Assembly (NCBI GenBank): GCA_027382625.1
Contig: JAJKFJ010021767.1
Span: 1 to 64,000, forward strand
Reading direction: 5' to 3'
Length of the DNA: 64,000 nt
Origin: Tetmemena sp. SeJ-2015
Lineage: Eukaryota > Ciliophora > Spirotrichea > Sporadotrichida > Oxytrichidae
Below are positions 24,601-35,167 of this stretch, in pieces. The position numbers and the translations under genes are program-made. Position 1 is the stretch's first letter, and the number at the start of each line of letters is the position of its first letter. The notes under the pieces are model-generated. The model saw only the letters and a list, made by a program, of their open reading frames with translations, made no database searches and was not told the DNA's origin.

Positions 24601-25813
24601 GGCTTACTATTGATCTAAAATTATTTAATAAGTGTTCAAAATACTTACATTCTTTGTTCATATAAATTTTACTGTCTAGGATTTCAAATGCTTTCTTGTC
24701 AATTTTAGGCAGCTCAAAATAAAAATTTAGTACTTTTTCCACTTCATTCGTTTTTTCACTCTTATCTATTGACTTAAACAGAAATGGCTAATTCAAATCT
24801 CCCTCTTCTTTTGTCGACTCAAAATCTGAGGTTTCAAAAGAATCACTTCTTAAAATCTTTAACTAATATTAAGAAAATTTATGGTAATTTTAATTTAATT
24901 GAAAAGCTAAGCAATTTTATTACTTAAATTAATCATAAATTAGAGACTTTTTTAAAATAAAAATTCTATCTTAATTATAAGCCCTGGCACTCTTTTCCCC
25001 ATTTATTCAATATATCATTTAATTCCGGATTTTAAAAATATTTTGATCAATATGTATGTATATTTAGTTAATTCGTTGAATCGCTAATATATATTTGAAT
25101 GATAAATCTGTTTGTCTTTTATCTTTCTAAATTTGGCGTTGAATTCTGTTTGTTTGCTGGTTTAAAGTCTTTAAAGTTTATTCAAATCTGCATAAGTTGC
25201 ATTTAAAACGTGTTAAATAATTTGATTTCTATCTCTCGAAGTTTTCATCTAGAAGCCTTGGCCCCTGAAAGTATTATTCCTCAAATGATGCAATCTCCCA
25301 GTCAGTTCTTGTTTAAGAATTTCCTGTTCAAGCTAATCTTGCTCAGGAATACTCTCAGTTCGTCACTGATCAAGTTATTATTGAGTTGACTGGTTCTCTT
25401 AACTGTTTTAAAAGCTAATCTAATAGTTTTAATTGTTAGCCTAACTTCCTCCACCGACATGCTGTTGTAATAGCAATTGCTCCTAAGGTTTTACTTCAGT
25501 GAGTTGCGAGTTAATAGTTTCGAGTGCGTTGGTATTCTCCATATTTCCAAAATAAATTGAAATGCGGTAGGTGATGATCAGTTTCTAATTCTATCTTTAT
25601 AATCTTCTTATTTGAAGTGATAGAGTAGAATCCATTTACTTTTTCTCCTTCCTTATCTAAACCATGATTTATAATAAACAATTCTTGTATTGACTACTTA
25701 CATTTGACTCTATCCGCAAAGTTTTAAGATTGCGCTTTAAATCTGAGATAGTCGAAGTAGTCTGCGTACCACTCAGGAATCTTGTGATAGTCAAACTGTT
25801 TACTGAACTTCAT
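21691..25813 (-). CDS. SPX-EXS phosphate exporter (XPR1/SYG1 family)
   Basis: The start ATG at 25813 gives the SPX opening MKFSKQFDYHKIPEWYADY. SPX also shows EKVNGFYSITSNKK (about 25650) and NYIAMQKTLHKFIKTF (about 23890). After it come IYKTYFTGGNEHKAL (about 23220), membrane segments, VNYLFIFELDP (about 22910), the EXS core FRRYHDTKVRAHLINGGKYF and SYYWDLIMDWGLF (about 22450-22240), and YLRPKIFYPAWFYYYAIFS (about 22120), ending TGA 21691-21693. Family members export phosphate and sense inositol pyrophosphates through SPX. A low-complexity insertion sits inside SPX. IESs removed by hand: GAAACT (25516-25585), a 510-bp GC-rich one (23322-23845) and AACTTT (21823-21848). A likely 54-bp GT-AG intron lies near 22000. 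One frame change near 23100 remains unexplained. Confidence 0.9.
21829..21848 (-). other. IES in SPX-EXS gene, pointer AACTTT
   Basis: AAAGTT (plus strand) lies at 21823-21828 and 21843-21848. Removing 20 bp joins ENENVNNF to EKYRNILQIPDF in frame. Confidence 0.75.
23322..23845 (-). other. 510-bp GC-rich IES between 14-bp pointers in the SPX-EXS gene
   Basis: TTATCAATTATGTT occurs at 23322-23335 and 23832-23845. Excising one copy plus the insert joins QLQDNIID to KKLTAYLESRSF in frame and makes SPX continuous with the linker to EXS. Unlike every other IES here, the insert is GC-rich (roughly half GC by eye over about 23360-23800). It contains a perfect hairpin, ACGTCACGGC (23748-23757) with GCCGTGACGT (23762-23771). 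A plus-strand frame of about 100 codons (about 23450-23700) is open but unrecognised. The insert may be a non-autonomous mobile element turned into an IES. Confidence 0.85.
25522..25585 (-). other. IES in SPX-EXS gene, pointer GAAACT
   Basis: AGTTTC (plus strand) is at 25516-25521 and 25580-25585. Removing 64 bp joins KKIIKIELET to INSQLTEVK in frame within the SPX domain. Confidence 0.8.
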
Positions 25814-25963
25814 TTCAATACTCTGTAAAATTTAAACTAATATCTTCTCTCTAAGATTCAATCATATTATCCTATTCTGCACATACCATTTAATAATATT
25901 ATCTCTGTAAATTGCAAATATTCTCAGTATAAGAATTAAGACAAATAATACAATAAAGATAAA

Positions 25964-26304
25964 ATGCTAGCGTAAGTTAGAAATGAATGGGTTGAAATGA
26001 AGAAGCCAACTTCAAGATGCTTTAAAGGATTCGGGATCTTGATGTTCATCTGGGGAACGGCTAGTTTATTAATTTGCGTGCTCGTGCCACAAATTATTTT
26101 CGCTCACCTTGACTAAAATATCCCAGAGACTGCTAAAGCATCAGACCACACAATCATTCCAAAGAGTTTCTCAGAGGATAATTCTACTATGCACCCACTA
26201 GCTGATGATGAAATATTTAAAATCATCACTGATCCAATCGTCCCTCATCAAGAATCAGCAGTTGAAACATTAAAAAGACAACTACAATATGAAACTTTGA
26301 TATA
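25964..26304 (+). CDS. Two-TM protein, N-terminal MDS (rest at 46511-46752, inverted)
   Basis: The ATG at 25964 opens MLAQVRNEWVEMKKPTSRCF, followed by a transmembrane helix (FGILMFIWGTASLLICVLV) and a hydrophilic, probably lumenal, region ending LKRQLQYETLI. The segment ends in the 13-bp pointer AAACTTTGATATA (26292-26304). Its reverse complement is at 46740-46752, and joining there continues in frame. The linear frame runs on past the pointer, but its sequence changes character and overlaps the RCHY1 segment, so I take the linear continuation as spurious. Family not recognised; about 190 residues in total, with one TM helix at each end. Confidence 0.75.
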
Positions 26305-26604
26305 GATGAAGTTATGCTTAAGTTATTTTCAAATTCAAAATTAATAGAAATGGAAAGAATTAATAAGCTTACAGACAATTTTTCAATTGGGTCAACTCTT
26401 TTTAACTAAGAGAATAAAGAGAATATATAAAGAGATGCAAATTTCATTAGGTATACTCGCGAGCAAAAATAGTATGGATGCCAGCACTACAAAACAGGAT
26501 GCTAGATTAAGTGCGAATAATGCTAAGAATTTTTCACATGCAGATTTTGTCATAATGAAGTTAAATATGACGTAGAAAAGGATATAGCAAAGCAGCATGA
26601 AATC
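26305..26604 (+). CDS. RCHY1: RCHY1-like E3 ligase, CHY zinc-finger MDS (rest at 46823-47472, inverted)
   Basis: The first in-frame ATG is 26314 (MLKLFSNSKLIEMERINKLT); the 5' part may lie in another MDS. The segment encodes the CHY zinc finger (YGCQHYKTGCQIKC, CQEFFTCRFCHNEV, about 26460-26555). It then reaches KDIAKQHEI at the 11-bp pointer AGCATGAAATC (26594-26604). The reverse complement of that pointer is at 47462-47472, where the same gene continues with NRFKLSQVKC, matching the family's H-x-x-[DN]RFK step exactly. RCHY1/Pirh2 proteins are RING ubiquitin ligases. Beyond 26604 the linear frame soon meets TGA. The segment abuts the two-TM segment with no spacer. Confidence 0.85.
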
Positions 26605-26751
26605 CCATATAAATTAAATTGAAGCTATAATTTGTATGCTTTACAATCATTACACACTTCTTGATGGCAGCTATATAAAAAGTTTTATAGAACAATTTAT
26701 CATAATGAAATTAATTTATATATTTTACAGAATTGATATAGCCAAATGATT

Positions 26752-28640
26752 CAGCTCTGATCTAATTAGATCTTGCTTTTCATTGATGTTTGAATAGATA
26801 TTATTGAGGAAGTCCATGAATTTGTTTTAAGCATTCCTGTTAAATTCTTCAGCTTAATTAAGACTCTATTCTACTTGATCAGGTGGGTTTGAAGCAGCAG
26901 ACTTTCGAGAACTGTTGTTGTTATTGGAAGGGCTATATTTGTAAGGATCAGATTAATTATAATCCTTATCGACATAATCTTCTTCTAATCTGGTGACAAC
27001 GAGGTCATTTGAGTGCAAAGGCTTATGAGATAAATAAAGTAATGAGTTTCCCTCATTTTATCGTTGTCTATCGAGTGATCAACACTCCTAATTGAACTCT
27101 TTGTGCTGTATTATTTAAATTGTTTCTTGTGATCCTTCAGCTTTTGCTTCAAATCTCTTATCACTCATACATCTTAAAATTAATTGATCTTTTTAATAAC
27201 CAAAATATAATTGTAAGTATTATTTAAAATTTAAGGTTTTGAACTAGATGATGTCCATCAGCAAGATCAAATAACATTTAAATTTTGCCATAATATTTAT
27301 AAGGCAAAAATTAAATAAACTATGTCTAATTATAAATTCTTTTTTGAATTTTCAATAAAGAATGCATAACTACATTTTATATGATTATTTTTATTAAATA
27401 GATTTATGCAAAGATACGATTATGATATGGTTAAAGCTTTTTTGAGACAAAAATATGCTTCCTGATTATGTGACTATAAAATTAGAAGTTTGTATCTCTC
27501 TTTGTAGCAGTCAGCAATTAGAGATATAAGGTAATCTATCTCAAGATTTTATTCTTTCATTAGCTGTTACTACGCATAAAGCTGAAAATCTTGATTTATT
27601 TGCTGCAAAACCAGCTCACTCAATTGAATGGCAGTTACTAATAGACATATAATTTAATGAATAAATAGTTTTTCATATTTTTAATAAAAGCTTAATTTAT
27701 TTATCATTTATAATTTATAGATGTGTTAAAACTTTGACATTTTAAATTTTAAAAATAGTTAATGAGATCCAAGCAGTTAAATTCATAAGTTCGAGAATTT
27801 ATTTTTATTCATATGCATAAAAGTTTAATATAAATTGATGATATTTTATCTATAAGCTGTTCAAGGCCTCAATCACACTAAAATTTTGAGATAAAAGAAT
27901 ATCTTACTTATTGAAATACAAAAATGCATGACTCATATTTATATAGTTTTCCAGAGCAGAAACTTGAATTTAGCGATTAGAGGGCAACTCGTCATAGTCT
28001 TTTATTTCTTGATTACTTTTTTGTAAGTATAGTAAAGAATTCATAATATCCTTTTCTCTGTTGTAATTATATTTAAATAATTTAGAGCGATTAGTTTATA
28101 GAGAGTGTGGGCATAAAATTCCTTTTAATAAAAATTACCCTCAGTTTGCACTATTCTTAACAGCAATGACTCCGACTTTAGAAGCATCTCTTGATCTTAA
28201 TTCCAATTTTAGTATACAAAAAATTAATTAGAAGCTATTTTTAATTAAAAAATAATATTTATTTGTATAAATAGTTCTATTCTTAAATTTGAATTATGCT
28301 ATTTAACAATCAACTCAGCAATAGTTGAATTTTGCTGATGAGAGACCATCATATTTGCCCAGAAGCTGTAGAAGTTTGTGGAATTGGTAAATTATGAAAT
28401 GTGGTCAAAATAATAAAATACTAAAGCGAGGAATAAGTTTGGTAAGCTGTAGCAGAGTAAGGTGACTAGTAGTAAGGTGTGAGGGGAGAATAATTATTAA
28501 AAGAAGGAGCTGTCTTTCCTCCACCTAAATATTGGTCGTGTATTTATTATCTATTCGGACTATTATATTCCTCAATTGGAATAATCAAAGTTTCTGAAGA
28601 ACTCTATCTCTTATCTTGACTAGTTTTTATCAATCATCAA
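26752..28640 (-). CDS. Scrambled coiled-coil protein gene, hypothetical
   Basis: The start ATG is 27168 (MSDKRFEAKAEGS). After removing an IES with pointer GATCAC it reads LDRQRQNEGNSLLYLSHKP through NKFMDFLNNIYSNINEKQ to the pointer GAGCTG (plus CAGCTC, 26752-26757). The partner pointer is at 27612-27617, where the frame continues as VLQQINQDFQLYAQQQLM to a second pointer AAGAGA (27497-27502). That partner lies at 28187-28192 and continues MLLKSESLLLRIVQTEGN. A Ser/Tyr/Pro-rich tail is at about 28640-28349, ending at TGA 28349-28351 after a CAAACTT IES. All segments are on the minus strand but their order along the DNA is permuted. No family recognised. Confidence 0.7.
27081..27134 (-). other. 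IES, pointer GATCAC
   Basis: GTGATC (plus strand) is at 27075-27080 and 27129-27134. Excision of 54 bp removes an in-frame TGA and joins KAEGS to LDRQRQNEG. Confidence 0.75.
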
Positions 28641-29149
28641 AATAAATACACTTATAGGTGAATTGAGTAATTATTAAATAGAAGTAAAATAATTCAATGA
28701 TAAAATTCAATTTTCTTTTTATAAAAAAGTCATTTTTTATATCAATCTTTAAATTATGAGATAAATTTATTTTTATCAAGGATATTAAAACATATAAATA
28801 ATTAAATAGTTATTTTTTGTAAAGTGGCTTCCACTATTTTTCTATTAAAAATTTACACTTTTTATACCTTTAATGAACTAAAGATGTCGTTTATGTAATT
28901 TTGCTAATTCCGTATTTTTTCTCCCTAAAATAGATATAAATTTACTCTTTTAAATCTATTTAAATTATAAAATATAAGAATTTAATAAATGAAATATTGT
29001 TTTTCTTTCATATGCTAAATAAAAACTTATTAGTTTATTAAATTAATTTTCTCAATTTATTATGAATATTTTTTATTGAATGGAAAATATAAAGAAGGGT
29101 GAATTCAGTTATGTTCTTGTTTATTTGATATCCATTTTGATTTACTCTT
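28641..29149. other. AT-rich stretch, no gene seen
   Basis: No supported gene. Confidence 0.55.
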
Positions 29150-29721
29150 TCACGAATAGTTAATGAAATATACATTGGATTAAATAGTGTGAGAGGTCCC
29201 TGGACTAATGAAATTAGGACTTGAGATCTCTTGTTAATGTATTTTACGATTTAATTTTATTTTTGATTTGGGTGCCTCGATTTCGAAGTTCTTTAATTCG
29301 ATTAAATAATTATTCTAATTTTTATATGTAGGGTCATCTAGTTAAGATATAATGCTATTATTTTTGGAACTGGCTTTTATTCTCCTTCTTTTTTAGCTTG
29401 AGTTTGAGGGCCTACTCTCGAAATGTTTGAATCGTGAGGACTCAATAAGCTCCCTCTGTCTTGAAAGCTTTTGATTAGGTTTTTAATCAGAGCTAAAATT
29501 AGTGGTGCTTGTGGAAATACTCTAATTGTGAAAGTTAAGCGAATATGAACTCGAATAAATAAGTGGAAGAAAAGGAAATAAGAATTTCTGTTTTTAGATC
29601 TCTGCTTGGAAGATCCCACAGAGCTGCTATTTTGATTGTTTGAGGATACCAATTTTCTTCCCTCCCTTATGCTTTAGAGCTATTTATGCACTTTGCTGGT
29701 AATTTTATTGTTTTGTTTCAT
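29150..29721 (-). CDS. Ser/Asn/Lys-rich protein, hypothetical
   Basis: The ATG at 29721 opens MKQNNKITSKVHKQLQSIRE, then SSNNQNSSSVGSSKQRSKNR. The frame continues open but becomes hydrophobic around 29560-29500. A second frame from about 29515 has matching polar composition (NQKLSRQRELIESSRFKHF, LIELKNFEIEAPKSKIK) to TGA 29150-29152. The change of frame is probably an IES of about 60-100 bp, although I could not settle its pointer. Diverges from the GBP gene 87 bp away. No family recognised. Confidence 0.4.
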
Positions 29722-29807
29722 TTTTATTATATTTAATGCCCTATTTCGTTGTGGATTACTGATGAGATAATTTGAATTCAGAATCCAAACACATATTTAA
29801 ATTCAAA

Positions 29808-32800
29808 ATGGAATCAACCACCAACAAGCAGTATTTAGACGACTCAAATCCTCTACTATCATCTTAAGGCAGTTATAAAGGGAGTGAACATCAACTCCCA
29901 TAAAATAGCTTATAAGATAGCAGTTTCAGTGAAAATGGAACTAATTTTGATGACTCTCCTGAAAAAGCAATCAATCTCATTACTTTTGACTAGAAGGATG
30001 GTAACTATTTGATTTGTAAATAATTTTGCAGGTTTTCAAGTTAGTCCAGAAGCTATAGAACTACTAGCCAACATCAAGGAAAAAATTGGAATTATTGCAG
30101 TTGCTGGAAAGTATCGAACAGGAAAATCCTTCTTGCTTAATAGAATCATCTTAAACAAGAGAGAAATGAGTGGCTTCGGAGTAGGCCCAACAATCAATCC
30201 ATGCACCAAAGTATAGCTCACAATATAATTATAAATATGATTTAAAATTATTGGATTAACGCCCATTATAAATTTTTAAAGTATTTAGACAAAATTTTTT
30301 TTAAAAAGCTCTTAGTTTACTCTATAAGATGTATATACTTTCATCAGACATTTTTTTTTTTAAAATTATAATTTTCTAATAATTAATTGAATTCTTATCT
30401 ATAAAATTAATGATGTAAATGATTTTTAGGGTTTATGGATTTGGAACAAGCCTATCGAAATAGAAAATAGACCTGGAGAACCTCCTTTCAAGTGCTTTAT
30501 TGTTGACAGTGAAGGAATAGGTGCGTTTAATGAAGATCAAAATCATGATACAAGGATATTCTTGCTGGCTTTACTGTTGAGTTCGTATTTTGTTTACAAC
30601 TCCATGGGAACTATTGATGAAAACGCTCTCTAAAACTTGTCTCTGATCGTTAATCTTTCAAAACAGCTGCAGATCAAAAATCAAAAAGCCGAAGAAGCTG
30701 ATCCTGATGATGTAGCAAGATACTTTCCTTCTTTTCTGTGGGTGGTGAGAGATTTCGCTTTGAGGCTGGTTGATCAGTACGGTAATCAAATTAATTCAAA
30801 GGAATATCTTGAAAATGCTCTCAAAGAGTAAAAGGGAACCTCCGATAACGTAGAAAAGAAAAATAAGATTAGGAGATTGGTAGTCAATTTCTTCAAAGAC
30901 AGAGACTGCTACACTATGGTCAGACCAACTGAAGACGAGAAAGAGTTGTAAACATTGCAGAAGATGGATGATTCCAGGTTGAGGCCAGAGTTCCTTGAGC
31001 AAATGACAACTCTCAGATCGAGAATATTCAAAAGAGTTAAGCCCAAGGTACTGAATGGCAAATTCATTACAGGAGAGCTGTTTCTTGAATTATGTTAGGC
31101 TTATACTACAGCAATTAACAAGGGATCAGTTCCTTGCATCGAATCAGCCTGGACCTATCTTTGCTAGAATGAATGTCAAAGAGCTATCTAAGAGGCAATT
31201 CAACTTTATGACCAAGAGATCAATAAGCAAGTCTTCACCAACTTGAAGAAGAATGACTGCGTTAATTACAGTGAAGTAAAGAAAATAAACTCCATTCTGA
31301 AGGACTAGTGCATTGCTCATTTTAAAGAAAAAGCAGTCGGATAAAATTTAAAAGACTTTGAGGCTAAGATTTTAGAGGAGGTTGTCAAAAAATATCAGAT
31401 TGTCAAAAGCAAATGCTAAAAGATCTACTAGCAAAAATGCCAAGACGCCATTTCTAAAGATATTGAGGTTATTGAATAAAATATTAGACAGGACTTTTAT
31501 CCAAGCATCACTGATTTCAATCAAGATATTGAAAGACTTAAGTAAACCTTTTCACAAGCAACGCAGTCTATAAATTATTCCCAGAAAGACTCAGTTATTA
31601 GAGCAGCTTGTGAAAAACTTATCATGAAAGGATATGAATCCATATTTAGAAAGGAAAAAGAGCTCTTATCAAACTAAAACAGATAGCTTACTGAAAAGTC
31701 AAATTACTTGGAGAAAGATTTATCTTCTAAGAAATAAGATTTTGAATAGGAAAGAATACAAATGCAAAACAGATTGATAGATTTACAATCAGAAGTTTAA
31801 ACTCTCAGAGCTAATTCTAAAATCTTTGAAGAGAAAAGTAAAATGCTCGATGCTGAGAGATCTAGACTCGAAAACTAAATATAGGAGAAGGTATCTTAAC
31901 TTCATGAACAAAAAGACAAAGTTGAAAACTATAATCAAATATGGCCCTTTTTAATGAAGATTATATATAAAATATTTAGAATAGCTGCAGGTTTAACTTC
32001 GAGAATATCAACAAAAAGTAAGATCTTAGGAGGAAAGTATATTAAAATATCAAATTCAAACAGAGAAAGAATCAGCATTAAGAGAACAAAGAATTCATTT
32101 CATGGAAAGAGATTATTAAAATTCAAACACCAGAGCTGAGTAGCTTTGTCTGGATAACAAGTAATTGTAAGAAAAAATATCCTTACTCGAGAATTAGCTC
32201 CGCCACACAGAAGTAATGATAAAGAATAAAGATGAAGAGAAAAAGATTATTCCTATATTTTTTTTAAAAGAAGGAAATTGATATTATGAAGGAGTTTTTC
32301 TAAAAGAAAATTGAAGAGGGAAAATCCACAGAGAGTGTAGTGAGTGTGGAAAAATAAAAGCAATGGGAATAAGAAAGAAGGTTCTTATAAGAGCAATTAC
32401 AGTTTGCTTAAAAGCAGCTCGATCAAAATAAGACCATGCACGAGGCTCTGCTTCTTGCTATAAATAGTAGAGGTTAAGAAAAGGAATAAGACTCTCATTT
32501 GATATTGGTAAATAAGAATCTATCTGAGGCTATATCAAAAGTAGAGTCAAGAAACCAATAGCTTCAACAAAAATATATGCATTTAATTTTATTTAATTAG
32601 GTTAGATAAAGATATTCTAGAGAGTATTTAAGCACTCTTAATCGATGTAGTGCAAATTCTGCTAAGTTTTCTTTCCCTCCGAGATTTTCGTGGACCATGT
32701 AAAATCTTGCAATAAAGACAATCGCTACACAAGATCTCACTTCTTTTAGATACCTTTAAGTATAAGCATATAGTAGACTAGAATTGATATTGATCCTCAG

Positions 32801-34870
32801 GATAATAGGTAATACACAGAGTACGTTGTTCAAATAAACTTTAACGATAAACAGTGGATGGTTAGTTAGAAGTATAAGAACTTTTGCTCGCTACATGAAA
32901 AACTTATTAACTAATACCCTAATATTAAATTTCCTCAAAGCTCATTCTAATTCTCGTAAAAGAGTATTTCCGACTTTGGATCCAAAAGTAAAGGACCTCA
33001 AGCTGGTCCTTCAAGCGGATCAAGTTTGATTGAAGATAGAAGAAAAATTTTGCAACTTTACTTGCAGGATCTAGCTTTGATTCCAGCAATTACTTTTTAT
33101 ATTAAGGAGAGCCCACACTTTAAACAATTCTTAGACATTCAAGTACATTTCCCTGAATTCTGCGATGACATTAAAGCTCAATATCTAATGGAAAATAAAA
33201 TTATTTAATATATTAAATTCCATAAATAAAACTTGATACAGCTTAAGAATCAAGTTTTTCATTTTTTTATGCAGCAAAATCGAGAAGAAAGAATATTTTA
33301 ATTCTAGAATTTTTGAATTCTATAAGACACTTCTAGTTTGATCTTTGGCCTCTCATTAACTAATTAATAAAATTATGTATTTTAAACTCCTGGTGATGGA
33401 AATATGAAATAATTTATATTTTTATTTTAGCATGTATATATTTTAATTTTATTTGAGTGATTATATCGGTCTAAAGCTAGATATTTAATTAGCAGGCAGA
33501 GATAACTCATGCCCCTTAGAATTCAAGGACAGGCTCTTCCTTGGTTGGGAACTTCAAAATTATGAAGGATCTCTTCCAAAAGTAACCAACCACTCAGGCT
33601 ATTTAACAATAGGCAGAGAGACAAGGAAACTAATACGATCTCAAGTCGTCCTAATTCAGTCAGGTATAGAGTGAGTAATCTGTAAAGCAGTAACTAGCCA
33701 GGAAGTTTGATTTCGAAATAGAAGAGCTAATCAAGAGCAACTCATAAACTAATCAATAAAACTAAAGAGCTCAACATAATTAGTATTCAAACAATGCTCA
33801 ATAAAATCTTGGCTAGAATCTTAACACATCTGGAAGCGATCTCTCATCATAACCTAGAATGCAAAGGAACGAGCCATACCACTAATTCTCATCTCAAGAG
33901 AATTTAATTACAGACCCTAATATGATGGATGGAGATTTATCTTCCATTGAAGGAGTCATGATTGAAGAGGAAAACACTAGATTCATTCAACACGATGATA
34001 TGGACATTAATATTGTGGATCATAATTACGAAGAGGAGGGCTACCATTATAATTAGGCACCTCAGCCATCGGAGTCCCCACATAGATCAGGCTATCAAAA
34101 TCAATAGTAGTCTCGCATTTAAAATTTAATAATATTTAAGCAATTAGATGGGTTATAAATCTATGCTGGTTAGCTAAAACAATGGTGGCCAATAAAACTT
34201 TCAAAATAGAAACGCACCTTTTCATAATGCATATCAAAACTTATGTATTTGTTAAACTAGTATCCTTAGAAAAGCGTGAATGATGGTGGAATAATGAAGA
34301 AGTCAACTAGTTCCCACGATCTTAAATACTCTCCTTCTCAAATTCAAACCTCTTAAATGACGAGTGTTTTGTTTAATGACAAAACCAATTAGAATGTTAA
34401 GGTAATAACTGGATCAATGAATCAACTGCCAGTAATGAAAGAGAACTGCGTTGCTTGCCATCAAAAGTAAAACGATGATTTTGGAAGATTGAGCATGAAT
34501 GGCTTCGACAGACAGTCTATGTCAGCTTCTCAGTCTAATTTCAATGTTCAGTCCTTCAACTAAACTCAAAACTAAGCTTAATATATTTTAAGGGTTTTCT
34601 GTAGCGTAATAAAAGAATGCAACTCTTCTGGAGGAGCTAGTGCAGAAGTGCAACAATAAAGCACTTGCATTTGGAAATCAAGCCTAGCAAAGAGCTCAAG
34701 CTCAAAAGTAAAAACTTGAATCTTTTGTAACCCCAAGAGACAACACTGGAACTCTTCTAAATAATTTGATCAATAATAACAACAACACCAACTCATCAGG
34801 ATAAAATATTTTAAGATATCTTAAAGTTATTTAGATATTCTTTGAGTTTACATCAAAACTGATTAAATGA
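29808..34870 (+). CDS. GBP-type GTPase / coiled coil / C2HC zinc finger / PX fusion protein
   Basis: ATG 29808 to TGA 34868-34870. The N-terminal guanylate-binding-protein GTPase shows the P-loop GKYRTGKS (residues 90-97), then LWIWNKP and DSEGIG, and the GBP-type RD motif (LWVVRDFALRL, about 30735-30770). A helical region and a long coiled coil follow (about 31300-32580). Next are a zinc-finger-like CKFCQVFFPSEIFVDHVKSC (about 32655-32715) and a PX domain (DPQDNRQYTEYVVQINF...KYKNFCSLHEKL, FIL-rich helices to about 33170). The C-terminus is Asn/Gln/Ser-rich. The PX site has Gln-Lys-Tyr where Arg usually binds the lipid. A 31-bp GT-AG intron and a 217-bp GT-AG insert interrupt the GTPase. Removing eight IESs (pointers TATA, AAAAGA, ATTTAATT, TTAA, ATATTT, TTTAA, TATC, TAATA) gives one continuous frame. 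Confidence 0.85.
30211..30427 (+). other. 217-bp GT-AG insert in the GBP domain
   Basis: GTATAG...TTTTTAG separates NPCTK from GLWIWNKP, a contiguous motif in GBP proteins. Canonical ends favour an intron, but the length and AT content would also fit an intron enlarged by an IES. Confidence 0.6.
31934..31967 (+). other. IES, pointer TATA
   Basis: TATA at 31930-31933 and 31964-31967. Removing 34 bp joins DKVENYI to KYLEQLQVQL in the coiled coil. Confidence 0.75.
32247..32271 (+). other. IES, pointer AAAAGA
   Basis: AAAAGA at 32241-32246 and 32266-32271. Removing 25 bp joins KDEEKK to KEIDIMKEF in frame. Confidence 0.8.
32589..32641 (+). other. Two 10-bp IESs, pointers ATTTAATT and TTAA
   Basis: ATTTAATT is at 32581-32588 and 32591-32598; TTAA is at 32628-32631 and 32638-32641. 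Both have a 10-bp period. Removing both gives HLIRLDKDILESIQSMQCKF, which links the coiled coil to the zinc finger in one frame. Confidence 0.7.
33299..33486 (+). other. 188-bp IES, pointer ATATTT
   Basis: ATATTT at 33293-33298 and 33481-33486. Excision joins NREERIF to NQQAEITHAPQNSRTG, linking the PX part to the low-complexity tail. Confidence 0.75.
34130..34264 (+). other. IESs with pointers TTTAA (10 bp) and TATC (29 bp)
   Basis: TTTAA at 34125-34129 and 34135-34139; TATC at 34232-34235 and 34261-34264. Removing both gives SRIQNLSNQMGYKSM and FHNAYPQKSVNDGG in one frame. Confidence 0.7.
34584..34611 (+). other. IES, pointer TAATA
   Basis: TAATA at 34579-34583 and 34607-34611. Removal (28 bp) joins TQNQAQ to QKNATLLEELVQKC in frame. 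Confidence 0.75.
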
Positions 34871-35167
34871 TTTCTTATTGAAAGAGATGAGAAAAGATAA
34901 ATTATTTATAAATAAAATTATGGCAACTATCCAAAGTCCCAACCTTCTCACTGCGTAATTTTGCTTCTTTATAGTCATTAATTTAGGTCTCAAAGAAGCT
35001 TTTTTTAATTAAATTAATTTAAGATTAGAAAAGATTAGATTTAAAAATTAAATAAATTTATTTATACGTGCATAATTTTTACTCTACCTGAATTGATAAT
35101 GACTACGTTGTAAAATTGAAATGATTTTGACAAATTATCCATTTAAAATATTTTTAATAAATTACTG
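34871..35167. other. Intergenic AT-rich spacer
   Basis: No gene seen between two plus-strand genes. Confidence 0.6.

Noticed and set aside
25964..26304. CD36/LIMP-2-like receptor N-terminus
   Set aside because: After joining with 46511-46752 the protein is only about 190 residues and lacks the CD36 ectodomain.
25964..26749. A continuous 261-codon plus-strand frame as one membrane protein
   Set aside because: The second part is antithetic in composition and overlaps, in another frame, the CHY zinc finger of RCHY1; the pointer join at 26304 explains the first part better.
21691..34870. Frameshifts read as pseudogenes or programmed +1 frameshifting
   Set aside because: Most frame changes coincide with AT-rich inserts between direct repeats whose removal restores frame and homology. 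One change near 23100 in the SPX-EXS gene remains unexplained.
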